A DNA stretch of 7,280 nucleotides from Nanobdellota archaeon (GTDB lineage: Archaea; Nanobdellota; Nanobdellia; Woesearchaeales; GCA-2686295): NCBI GenBank assembly GCA_018812505.1, contig JAHJDK010000140.1, forward strand, positions 1 through 7,280, read 5' to 3'. Under the pieces are notes generated by a model that was not told the origin of the DNA, did not search any database, and saw only the letters and a list, made by a program, of their open reading frames with translations. Below, piece by piece: positions 1 to 6,545 of the stretch. How positions within the stretch are numbered: position 1 is the stretch's first letter; each line of letters begins with the position of its first letter. Made by a program: the position numbers and the translations under genes.

Positions 1-6
1 AAAACA

Positions 7-14
7 TTTATATA
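7..14 (+). promoter_or_regulatory. Archaeal TATA box for the histidine phosphatase gene
   Basis: The octamer TTTATATA matches the archaeal TATA-box consensus. Archaeal transcription normally starts about 22-27 nt downstream of the box, which puts the start near bases 33-38. That lies after the ATG at 29 and before the Shine-Dalgarno sequence at 44-49, so it supports the ATG at 53 as the true start. A BRE would lie in the A-rich bases just before the box, at the window edge, and cannot be judged well. The box is seen directly; the transcription start is inferred. Confidence 0.6.
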
Positions 15-43
15 CTAGTTCCTACTATATGGTAGTAATAAAA

Positions 44-49
44 GGTGAT
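44..49 (+). promoter_or_regulatory. Shine-Dalgarno sequence deciding the ATG-53 start
   Basis: GGTGAT is complementary to the conserved 3' end of archaeal 16S rRNA and sits 3 nt before the ATG at 53. No such motif precedes the in-frame ATG at 29. A very similar element with the same 3-nt spacing precedes the TTG start at 4517. Confidence 0.7.
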
Positions 50-52
50 ATT

Positions 53-781
53 ATGGTAATAGTTGGATTAATGAGAAGACATGAAAAAACCGCTAAAGAT
101 TCAAGTGGTAAAAAACTTGATAAACCAACAAAAGAAGGACTGGCTAATGCATATGGAAATGGAATGTTAGCTGCAGAGAATTATCCTGGATTTAAAGTTA
201 GTGCTCATCACTCTATCAGAGAAAGAGCTTTTCTAGCTGCACAAGCATGGCTAATGGGATACTTGCCAAAAGGTAACTTAGGTGCTATGTGTGATAAAAT
301 AAACTATGATCCACATCTCGATAGCTTCTCAGAAGGATTATCAAAAGAGGTTAAGGAACCTTTGAGAAATATGAAAGACCCTGTTGGTCAATATCAGCTT
401 GTTTTTAATCAATTCAATGATGAGGTTAACGCTTCAGGAACCAACGTAGCAAAGTTTGTCATTAAACAGATGCGTGACTATATGAATGCTGTTGAGAGTA
501 CTGGATTTAATAAAAATCTTCTTGATAACAGCGTCACACACGGACCTATAATTGATGTGGGTTACATTAATCTGATTCGTCCTGATGAAAAAGCAGTAAC
601 ATTTGATGACGTTGTGAAACACACAGGAATGATTGTTGAAGGAAACGGGTTTAATACAACACTTAGAAAAGACGGAAATCTTTATCTAGTGGATATTGAT
701 CTTGTAAATCCAAACGCTCCACAAGGAATACAAACTGTTACACAAGAATTAAGCGAACTAGTGGATTTATACTTGCAATAA
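53..781 (+). CDS. Divergent histidine phosphatase (phosphoglycerate-mutase-like) superfamily protein
   Basis: The 242-aa protein probably belongs to the histidine phosphatase superfamily, whose members form a phosphohistidine during phosphoryl hydrolysis or transfer. Numbering from the ATG at 53, the N-terminal strand leads into MRRHEKT with the catalytic Arg9-His10 pair. It is followed by a 'PTKEGLANAYGNG' segment matching the family's LTxxGxxQA helix. A block HSIRERAFLAA mirrors the usual SpLxRAxxTA, giving Arg58 as the second phosphate-binding Arg. VTHG near residue 163 supplies the second catalytic His. The general-acid residue is not obvious. No signal peptide or membrane segment is visible, so a cytoplasmic location is expected. 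An in-frame ATG lies at 29, but the TATA box and Shine-Dalgarno positions favour 53. The gene is monocistronic here and convergent with the minus-strand operon. The superfamily is fairly secure; the substrate is unknown. Confidence 0.75.
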   Translation: MVIVGLMRRHEKTAKDSSGKKLDKPTKEGLANAYGNGMLAAENYPGFKVSAHHSIRERAFLAAQAWLMGYLPKGNLGAMCDKINYDPHLDSFSEGLSKEVKEPLRNMKDPVGQYQLVFNQFNDEVNASGTNVAKFVIKQMRDYMNAVESTGFNKNLLDNSVTHGPIIDVGYINLIRPDEKAVTFDDVVKHTGMIVEGNGFNTTLRKDGNLYLVDIDLVNPNAPQGIQTVTQELSELVDLYLQ

Positions 782-793
782 ACTTAGAGCTAA

Positions 794-808
794 TTTTTTT
801 ATTTTTTT
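794..808 (+). terminator. T-run terminator of the histidine phosphatase gene
   Basis: Thirteen bases after the stop codon comes T7-A-T7, with a further T6 run at 825-830. Archaeal RNA polymerase terminates at such oligo-T tracts without needing a hairpin. The strand assignment follows from the gene direction. Confidence 0.6.
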
Positions 809-866
809 CTCTTTATTAAGTTAATTTTTTCTGACAATTACAAAAAAATTTATTTTTTGGGATTCC

Positions 867-886
867 CAGAAAACTACAGTTTTCTG
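867..886 (-). terminator. Stem-loop of repeat unit 2, likely part of the operon terminator
   Basis: On the minus strand CAGAAAAC pairs perfectly with GTTTTCTG across a TGTA loop. It lies 40 nt past the operon's last stop codon, and a T7 run follows at 848-842. Hairpin plus T-run fits a transcript 3' end, perhaps with a stabilising role. Function is inferred from structure and position. Confidence 0.45.
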
Positions 887-917
887 ACAATTACAAAAAT
901 ATTTTATTTTTGAATTC

Positions 918-938
918 CAAAAAGCCTAGAGCTTTTTG
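918..938 (-). terminator. Stem-loop of repeat unit 1 spanning the last stop codon of the operon
   Basis: On the minus strand CAAAAAGC pairs with GCTTTTTG across TCTAG. The TAG stop of the upstream gene lies in the loop, so the 5' arm is coding sequence. It is the counterpart of the hairpin at 867-886, with two compensatory base-pair changes. A T5 run follows at 899-895. A role in termination or mRNA 3'-end protection is an inference. Confidence 0.45.
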
Positions 939-2422
939 ACAATTCCTTTATAACCATCAACTTCTACTAAATCACCATCTTTAAGTACTTGAGTTGCAAC
1001 ATTTGTGGATGTAACTGCAGGGATACCTGCTTCTCTTGCCAGTATTGCTGGATGAGAGGTTATTCCAGTTCCACCATCACATACAAGTCCGGCAATCTTT
1101 TTGAGTGCTGGTCCAAAACTTGGAACTATCTGTGCGGTAACCAAGATAACTCCTTTCTTGATTTTATCTATTTCTGTTGGATGCATGATTATCTGAACAG
1201 GTCCTCTAGCAAATCCTGGAGCTGCTGAAAAACCTTTGAGTTCATTAATATCTCCTTTAGCAAGACACAAATCTTCATACATTAATGCTGCTTTTTTTCC
1301 AATCAAAATTTTTGTTTTGCCTTTTTTAACTAAGAAGACTGATAGTTTGACTCTTTCTGATAATTCTTCTTTCATATTTTTTTCTTTTAACAGTTTTATG
1401 ACTTCTTCAGTTTTTATGTGCCTAGCTTCTTTTAAGGTTATTCCTCCTCTTCTGGCGATTTCTTTGAGAATGGAATCATAATAGTATAGTGATTGTGAAA
1501 CAAAAGTTTTTCTTAACTCTTTCAGATGTATTCCTTCTCTCATAGCTTTGAACAGTTCTTTATGTTTGTCATCAATCTTAAGTTTTTGTTCTATATTCTT
1601 TATTTTTAGAATTAAATTTTTTAGATAATCTTCTTTCTCTGATAGTTTCTTCAAAGGATGTTTTTTTAGTATCACACTCATTCTGGTGATGAAATCATTA
1701 TATGTCAGTACAGGATCTTCATAATCTCTTGTTATCCAGAAATAGTCATTTGTATGCTTTGTAAATAGCTTATTTAATGTCGTGTCTTGTTTAATGATTT
1801 CTATAGTTTTGTTTATGTTTTTTTGTTTAAAGTAATTATGCCAAACTTCATTCTCAGTTATTTTCTTGGCTAATTTTAGGGCTGCAAGTTCTTCTCTTCC
1901 ATTCACTTGAGCTCTAGGTTCAGTAATCATAGTTGAAAAACAGTCAATCATTACTTTTTCATTTTCAATCTTACTTTTGAGGTGTTCTTTTAGATAGTTG
2001 CCAAATTTTTTTTCAACAATGAAAATATTGAAATAATGTGCATAAATTATTTTATATTTTTGTTCATATTCTTTGTGGAATTCTGCAAGCTCTTCATCAG
2101 TATAATTGTTAACATTTTTTTCTAGCAGTTTTTTTATCCATTCGACAAATTCAACCCCTTTTTTATTAACGACTTCTACCATTTCATGAAAAAAATTATG
2201 GTTTGATAAAACTCTCTTGAAAACCTGGTTTTCCATTATTTCATGGTCTTTTTTACCAACGAAAACGTACATAATATTTTCCTTAAATATAATAATTATG
2301 TTTTCATAAGCAGTTCCTACTATCTTTTTTATGACTGTGGAGACTGCTTCCATTGACAAATAGTTTGGAAATGGGCTCATTCTTTGCCTGACGCTCATCT
2401 GTATGAGTTTGTCTTTTTTCAT
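926..2422 (-). CDS. ATP-grasp-less PEP-utilising-enzyme mobile-domain protein, paralogue 4 (last gene of operon)
   Basis: This 498-aa protein ends in a phosphohistidine swivelling domain (about 397-498), related to the C-terminal part of PEP synthase/rifampin phosphotransferase. His457 in GITSHPAILARE is the predicted phosphoryl carrier. Residues 1-60 look strand-rich and about 60-390 are mainly helical. Landmarks shared with the paralogues are FSTMITEPR (162-170), the aromatic block W229-ITRDYEDP and ELRKT around Arg304. There is no ATP-grasp nucleotide-binding domain, so it cannot phosphorylate itself in the known way. Two oddities in the active-site loop are Pro after the His, where the other three copies have Ala, and one extra residue (VCDGGTGITSH against VTDEGGITCH). 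The ATG start overlaps the HD gene's TGA as ATGA; Met9 is a weaker alternative. It is the most diverged copy in the operon. The fold of the C-terminal domain is secure; substrate and partner are unknown. Confidence 0.85.
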   Translation of the reverse strand: MKKDKLIQMSVRQRMSPFPNYLSMEAVSTVIKKIVGTAYENIIIIFKENIMYVFVGKKDHEIMENQVFKRVLSNHNFFHEMVEVVNKKGVEFVEWIKKLLEKNVNNYTDEELAEFHKEYEQKYKIIYAHYFNIFIVEKKFGNYLKEHLKSKIENEKVMIDCFSTMITEPRAQVNGREELAALKLAKKITENEVWHNYFKQKNINKTIEIIKQDTTLNKLFTKHTNDYFWITRDYEDPVLTYNDFITRMSVILKKHPLKKLSEKEDYLKNLILKIKNIEQKLKIDDKHKELFKAMREGIHLKELRKTFVSQSLYYYDSILKEIARRGGITLKEARHIKTEEVIKLLKEKNMKEELSERVKLSVFLVKKGKTKILIGKKAALMYEDLCLAKGDINELKGFSAAPGFARGPVQIIMHPTEIDKIKKGVILVTAQIVPSFGPALKKIAGLVCDGGTGITSHPAILAREAGIPAVTSTNVATQVLKDGDLVEVDGYKGIVKKL

Positions 2423-3057
2423 TTTCTCTTTTCATCAAATAGCTTATCTATATATTTGAACATTTCTTTTGCTGTTTCCTGGAATTCTTTGTGAAATATT
2501 CCTTTTGTACTCTTTACAAATTCTTCTCTTATTTTGTCTATTTTGTTTTTATCAACATACTTTGAAAGATATATTCTGATTCTTTTAACATCTAATCCGC
2601 CAATTCTGTCCAAGTCATGAAATATTTTTTTGTTTGGAGTGTTGTAAGCTTCAAGACCCATGCCTTCCACTTGTCCTGCGTCATGCATCGACACTATTTC
2701 TATTATCTCTTTGGATTTTTCAGGGTCATAATCTGATTCTTCAAGTATCTTCTTTGCTATTTTAGCACCTGTCAGCATGTGCACTAGTTTTGCATTCTTA
2801 ATCTTTTCTGATCCTGTCAGGTATTTGAAGTGCTCTGGTAAAACACCACAATGGCCGATGTCATGTAGTATAGCTAACGGCAGCATTATACTTAAATCAA
2901 TATTCACTTTCTTTTGTTTTAGGTTTAGGATTGTTTCAAGCATAAAATATACATGTTCTATATCTCCTTCTCTGCTTTCTTTCAGATAAGGCTTTGCCTT
3001 TTCAAACACTTTCCTGACTTCAGGGTTTAGTCTTTCAATAATTTTTCCATTGACCAT
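2419..3057 (-). CDS. HD-domain metal-dependent phosphohydrolase
   Basis: The 212-aa protein is a compact single HD domain. The metal ligands can be read in order: His35 (GDIEHVYFML), His65-Asp66 (LAILHDIGH), His93 (LVHMLTGAKIA), His125 (IVSMHDAG) and Asp148 or Asp150 (FHDLDRIGG). This five-to-six ligand pattern is that of HD hydrolases acting on phosphomonoesters, phosphodiesters or nucleotides, often with a dinuclear metal site. No second domain, membrane segment or signal peptide is visible. Its ATG lies 2 nt after the TAA of the upstream paralogue, with a weak AGGAAG Shine-Dalgarno at 3071-3066. Its TGA overlaps the next gene's ATG by 4 nt. Being sandwiched between two phosphotransferase-like genes suggests it acts on a phosphorylated intermediate of the same pathway; that is inference. 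The family is secure, the substrate is not. Confidence 0.88.
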   Translation of the reverse strand: MVNGKIIERLNPEVRKVFEKAKPYLKESREGDIEHVYFMLETILNLKQKKVNIDLSIMLPLAILHDIGHCGVLPEHFKYLTGSEKIKNAKLVHMLTGAKIAKKILEESDYDPEKSKEIIEIVSMHDAGQVEGMGLEAYNTPNKKIFHDLDRIGGLDVKRIRIYLSKYVDKNKIDKIREEFVKSTKGIFHKEFQETAKEMFKYIDKLFDEKRK

Positions 3058-3059
3058 TT

Positions 3060-4517
3060 TTACAACTTCCTAACACTGCATTTGTCAGTGTTCATCTCTA
3101 TCATGTCTCCTTCTTTAAAATCTTTGAATAGTTCAGCATATCCTACGATGCATGGCTTTTTCATCTCCCTTGCAACAATTGCTGCGTGGCTTGTCATTCC
3201 ACCAATCTTGGTTATGATCCCTGCTGATTTTGCCATTGCCGGCAAAAGTTCTGGGTATGTGGAGCCGCTTGCCAGTATGAACTGCTCTTTCAGATTCTCA
3301 ACTTTTTTCATGTCTTCTTTTGAATTTATTATTATTAGTCGTCCTTTCACAGGCTTTTTTGAGTTGAATGCAACCAACATTTTTTGTGACATTAATGAGA
3401 ACTTTATTTTGTCTATTATTTTTTTTATCTGCTTTTTGTCTTCTATTATTGTTTGTTCGTTGCTGGTTGTGACATATAACAGTTCTTCTTGTCTTCTTTT
3501 GATTTTTTCAACAAATCTTTCTTTTTTACTTTTGGCTAGTTCTTCAACTTCTTCCAGTGTTAAAAATTTTAGTTCGTCAACGCTTAGTTTTGTTTCAGAT
3601 GATAGATAGTTGAAAACCTTGTCCATTGCTACGTAGCTTTTTTGCATTAGTTCTTTTCTTAATTGCTTGTAAAGGTTGAAGAAAGATATTACTTTGAAAA
3701 GATGTATTTCCTCTTCTCTTAATTTTAATTCTTTGATTATTTTTTCTTTCTCTTTTGAAATGTTTTTTGTGTGTGATTCTATTTCTTTTATTCTTATTTC
3801 TGGATGCTTATAGGTTTGGCTTAAGCTCTTAATCATATCTTTTACTTCTGTCATTGTTGGTACTGGACCTGCATAGTAGTAGTATATAAATCCCCATTTG
3901 TGAATCCAGTCTTTTATGTTATTGTCTTTAGTTTTGTTGTCTCTTATCATCTCTAGCAGTTCTTTCTCTGCTTGTGTAGCCATTGATATTTCTTCTGAAG
4001 AACTTAGCAGTGTGAAGTCTTTGTTTGAGATGTTTGTTTGTATTAATTTCCTGTACTCTTCTGTGATTACTTTCTTTCCCATCGAGATACAGTTTGGTAT
4101 GATTGCCAATGTTCTAAAGCTTACAATCTCTTTTATGAATTTTCTGTAAATCTGAAGTGCATCGTTGATTCTTTCTAGTTTTTTGTTTTCAATTTTTGTT
4201 ATGAATTTGGAGAATGATATATTTTTATTTTCTATTTCATTCTTTAATTGTTCATAATATTCTTTTGAAGTTAGTTTATTTATTATCAGTTCTCCTATTT
4301 CATTCCAGACGTGTTTTTCAAAGTATAGATCAAAGTTTGAACCTTTTTCATAGGAAAGTGTTATGTTGAATTTCTTGTTAAACTTCTCTTTTATAAGTTC
4401 ATTGCACATTGTTTTCTCAAAGAGGTTGAATGGGAAAAACATTTGCTTGTTTATGTGAAAGTCTAATCTGTAGAATTCTAATCCTTTAATCTTTGCTATA
4501 AAAGGGTTATTTTTCAA
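3060..4517 (-). CDS. ATP-grasp-less PEP-utilising-enzyme mobile-domain protein, paralogue 3
   Basis: This 485-aa protein has a C-terminal swivelling domain (about 382-485) with His444 in the canonical GGMTSHAAIVARE signature. The loop before it, SGSTYPELLPAMAKSAGIIT, is also typical. Residues 1-80 are aromatic-rich and residues 80-380 mostly charged helices. Shared family landmarks are LLSSSEEIS (170-178), KWGFIYYYYAGP (207-218, unusually Tyr-rich) and QLRKEL around Arg287. No ATP-grasp domain is present. The start is a TTG overlapping the HAD gene by 11 nt, chosen because GGGTGTGA (4528-4521) sits 3 nt upstream. The first in-frame ATG, at 4442, has no such signal and would remove 25 residues. 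The swivelling domain has lost the DEGG spelling of paralogues 1 and 2 (TKIGG here). It probably works as phosphoryl carrier and acceptor-binding subunit; the acceptor is unknown. Confidence 0.85.
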   Translation of the reverse strand: MKNNPFIAKIKGLEFYRLDFHINKQMFFPFNLFEKTMCNELIKEKFNKKFNITLSYEKGSNFDLYFEKHVWNEIGELIINKLTSKEYYEQLKNEIENKNISFSKFITKIENKKLERINDALQIYRKFIKEIVSFRTLAIIPNCISMGKKVITEEYRKLIQTNISNKDFTLLSSSEEISMATQAEKELLEMIRDNKTKDNNIKDWIHKWGFIYYYYAGPVPTMTEVKDMIKSLSQTYKHPEIRIKEIESHTKNISKEKEKIIKELKLREEEIHLFKVISFFNLYKQLRKELMQKSYVAMDKVFNYLSSETKLSVDELKFLTLEEVEELAKSKKERFVEKIKRRQEELLYVTTSNEQTIIEDKKQIKKIIDKIKFSLMSQKMLVAFNSKKPVKGRLIIINSKEDMKKVENLKEQFILASGSTYPELLPAMAKSAGIITKIGGMTSHAAIVAREMKKPCIVGYAELFKDFKEGDMIEMNTDKCSVRKL

Positions 4518-5115
4518 TATTCACACCCATTTTCTTTAATTCTTTTAATAATTGTTTTTTATTATTAAAATGTATTGTGTTTATTCCTATTTTTGCAGCT
4601 GCGTCAACATTTTTTTTAGAGTCGTCGATGAAGATTGTTTCTTCTGGTTTTACTTTGTATTTGTCCATTATGAACTTGAATCCTTCTGGTGATGGTTTTC
4701 TTGTTTTTAGTTGGTATGACACAAATCCTTTGCTAAACCATTCGTCAATGTTGAAGTTTTTTTTTATTTCATCCCAGTAATCCTTGTTGTAGTTTGTCAG
4801 ATAAACTACTTCATATTTTTTTGCAAGTTTCTTTGCAAGTTTCAATGTTTCAGGGTAGAATTTTTTCCAGCTAATCATATCTTTTATGATTTCTGAGGGC
4901 TTCTCATCTAGGTTATATTCTTTCAGTAGTGTTTTCCATACTTTTGTGCCTGTTATTTTATTAATCTCTGCTTTTTCTAATAACTCTTCATATCTGTTCA
5001 TGAATTGCTCTGTTTCTAGGTTGTGTTTTTTTGTAAATTCTTCCAGATAAGGTGGCTCTTCTAGGTTTGAGCAAACATTTGACAGATCAAATATTATCAA
5101 TTTTATAATCTTCAT
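4507..5115 (-). CDS. HAD-superfamily hydrolase, subfamily IA (YihX-like), likely small-molecule phosphatase
   Basis: The 202-aa protein has all four HAD motifs. Motif I is LIIFDLSNV with nucleophile Asp10, motif II is VYLTNYN with Thr107, motif III is Lys140 in RKPSPEGF, and motif IV is IFIDDSKKN with Asp164-Asp165. The helical insert after motif I (about 20-85) is a C1 cap. The KPSPEGF and IDDSKKNVDAA spelling places it among HAD-IA enzymes such as E. coli YihX, which also lacks the second motif-I Asp (DLGNV there, DLSNV here). This residue normally acts as general acid/base in HAD phosphatases, so activity may be slow or atypical. The ATG forms an ATGA overlap with the upstream stop. A TTG 9 nt earlier (5124) is possible but less likely. 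The gene sits between two phosphotransferase-like paralogues, so dephosphorylating a pathway product is plausible; the substrate is unknown. Confidence 0.88.
   Translation of the reverse strand: MKIIKLIIFDLSNVCSNLEEPPYLEEFTKKHNLETEQFMNRYEELLEKAEINKITGTKVWKTLLKEYNLDEKPSEIIKDMISWKKFYPETLKLAKKLAKKYEVVYLTNYNKDYWDEIKKNFNIDEWFSKGFVSYQLKTRKPSPEGFKFIMDKYKVKPEETIFIDDSKKNVDAAAKIGINTIHFNNKKQLLKELKKMGVNIEK
4521..4528 (-). promoter_or_regulatory. Shine-Dalgarno sequence supporting the TTG start at 4517
   Basis: On the minus strand GGGTGTGA lies inside the end of the HAD gene, 3 nt before the TTG. It resembles the GGTGAT element before the start at 53 and has the same spacing. It is the main reason to prefer TTG over the later ATG at 4442. 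Confidence 0.5.
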
Positions 5116-6545
5116 TTTTTGCAATCTCTCTCTTTTAGTATAACTTGGCCATGATTGGCTTTTACTTCCACTAAATCATTGTTTTTCAGCACTTTGCTGG
5201 CGTTCTTTGTTCCTATCACGCATGGGATTCCTAGTTCTCTGCTGATTATTGTTGCGTGGCAGGTTATCCCGCCTTCGTCAGTGACTATTGCTGCTGCTTT
5301 CTTCATTGCCGGCAAAAATTCTGGTCTGGTCATGCCTGTCACTAGAACATTTCCTTCCTTGAAATTTTTTATATCTTCTAAGTTCTTGCATATCTGCACT
5401 CTGGCTATGACTTTTCCGAGTGAAGCGCACATACCATTTATAGTTGTGGAATATTTTTCGTCTTTGGTTTTTACGAGTTTGTATAGTTCTCTTGCTTCTT
5501 TGCTGGTGAATATTATTATTTCAAAGTCTTTATTAGTGTATATTAAGGAGTATTTTCTTCGCTTTTCCAGTGTTGGTTCTTGTTGTTTTGTGATGTCTGC
5601 TTCTATTTCTTTGTGTGAAGCCCATCCTATGTTTTCTGGTTTTATTCCTGTTCTCTTGGCGATCTCTTTGAGTATTATATCTGTCTCTTCAATCCCTTTA
5701 AGTATCATCTCTTTCCTTTCATCCTGCCAGTTCGTCAGATAAACAAGTTGTTTGCATAGGGTTACTATTTTTCTTGGTAAATTATATTTTTTTATGATTG
5801 TTTGTTTCTTCTTTTCTATATCTTCTTCTGTTCTCTTCTTTTTTTTGTTTAGTGATTCCAATTCTTCTTCTACTTCTTTGATTGTTAATAGGTAGCTTCC
5901 TGTGTAGTTGTTTTTAATCCACCTATATTTTTGTGTGTGTTTTTTGATTTCTTTGTTTCTTTTTTCCAGGTTTTTGATTCTTGATATTCTTATTAGGTCT
6001 TCTTGTTGCTTACCTGAAAAGCTTTTCTCTTTTGGCGTTGTCAGTATGTTGATTGCTTTGTTCAGCTCTTTAACGTCTTTGATATTTTTTGCTAATTCAT
6101 CTCTTAGTTCATGATCGTGCATTATTGAGAATGGTTCTATTATGTGTGCTTCGCCAACTGCTTCTCTTAGTAAGTCTCTTCCCAGTTTGAACACTTCGAT
6201 TAATTCTTTTTTGTTGTATTGTGCTGGTTCTTTCTTTTTGTCGTTAAGTTTGTTTTGTATTCTTTTGAAGCTTTTTTTGTGGAATGCTCTTATCTTTTCA
6301 AAGTACTTCTTGTCTTCTTCCAGTTTGTTTTTTATTATCTCTTTGAGTCTGTGAAGATCTGCTCTTGAGTAGTTCATTTCAAAAGCGTCTTTTTCTCCTT
6401 TGTAGATTATTTGTGTGTATCCAAAGTTCATTGTTTTTTTCATGTAGAATCCTGAGCTTCCAGCTATGTCTATTAAGCAAAGCACTCCTGGTGCTTGTTG
6501 TCTATAAAAAACATCTTCTTTGAGTAATTTTTTTATATTAATCAT
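5112..6545 (-). CDS. ATP-grasp-less PEP-utilising-enzyme mobile-domain protein, paralogue 2
   Basis: This 477-aa protein carries a C-terminal swivelling domain (about 371-477) with the PEP-synthase-type signature DEGGITCHATIISRELG and phosphoryl-carrier His430. Residues 1-60 form an N-terminal segment (QQAPGVLCLIDIAGSSGFY). Residues 60-330 are highly charged helices with a likely coiled coil at 222-252. Family landmarks are LTTPKEKSF (168-176), YRWIKNNYTG (207-216) and TNWQDERKE (271-279). No ATP-grasp domain is present. The open frame continues upstream to an ATG at 6677, but that 44-residue extension is Arg/Asn-rich and lies over the coding end of the upstream gene. The ATG at 6545, which overlaps the upstream TGA as ATGA, is the better start. 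Its C-terminal domain is strikingly similar to that of the upstream paralogue, indicating a relatively recent tandem duplication. Substrate unknown. Confidence 0.87.
   Translation of the reverse strand: MINIKKLLKEDVFYRQQAPGVLCLIDIAGSSGFYMKKTMNFGYTQIIYKGEKDAFEMNYSRADLHRLKEIIKNKLEEDKKYFEKIRAFHKKSFKRIQNKLNDKKKEPAQYNKKELIEVFKLGRDLLREAVGEAHIIEPFSIMHDHELRDELAKNIKDVKELNKAINILTTPKEKSFSGKQQEDLIRISRIKNLEKRNKEIKKHTQKYRWIKNNYTGSYLLTIKEVEEELESLNKKKKRTEEDIEKKKQTIIKKYNLPRKIVTLCKQLVYLTNWQDERKEMILKGIEETDIILKEIAKRTGIKPENIGWASHKEIEADITKQQEPTLEKRRKYSLIYTNKDFEIIIFTSKEARELYKLVKTKDEKYSTTINGMCASLGKVIARVQICKNLEDIKNFKEGNVLVTGMTRPEFLPAMKKAAAIVTDEGGITCHATIISRELGIPCVIGTKNASKVLKNNDLVEVKANHGQVILKERDCKK

Larger units (their letters stand above)
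821..946 (-). repeat. Degenerate ~52-bp tandem repeat of a gene 3' end plus terminator hairpin (2 full + 1 partial unit)
   Basis: Read on the minus strand, unit 1 (946-895, 52 bp) starts inside the last codons of the 926-2422 gene. Unit 2 (894-842, 53 bp) follows directly, and a partial unit 3 (841 to about 821) follows that. All begin G(G/T)AATTGTCA. A hand alignment gives roughly 40 identities over 52 positions between units 1 and 2. Each full unit holds an 8-bp stem-loop (938-918 and 886-867) and then an A/T-rich near-palindrome (911-895 and 858-842). The two stems differ at two base pairs, and in both cases the two sides have changed together (A-T to G-C, and G-C to A-T). Unit 2 still reads V-I-V-R-K-L-stop (894-874), a relic of the gene's G-I-V-K-K-L-stop. 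Unit 3 reads V-I-V-R-K-N-stop. Confidence 0.75.

Noticed and set aside
29..52. Eight-residue longer start for the histidine phosphatase
   Set aside because: The ATG at 29 lies at or before the predicted transcription start and has no Shine-Dalgarno sequence; GGTGAT precedes the ATG at 53.
434..622. 62-codon minus-strand frame inside the histidine phosphatase gene
   Set aside because: Antisense to a well-supported gene, with no recognisable domain.
821..946. CRISPR array
   Set aside because: The units are adjacent, degenerate, have no spacers and contain coding relics of the neighbouring gene.
5155..5742. 195-codon open frame on the + strand
   Set aside because: Antisense to paralogue 2; its Ser/Phe/Leu-rich product is what the complement of a Lys/Glu-rich gene gives. 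The same holds for the + frames at 3082-3609, 5908-6114 and 6142-6354.
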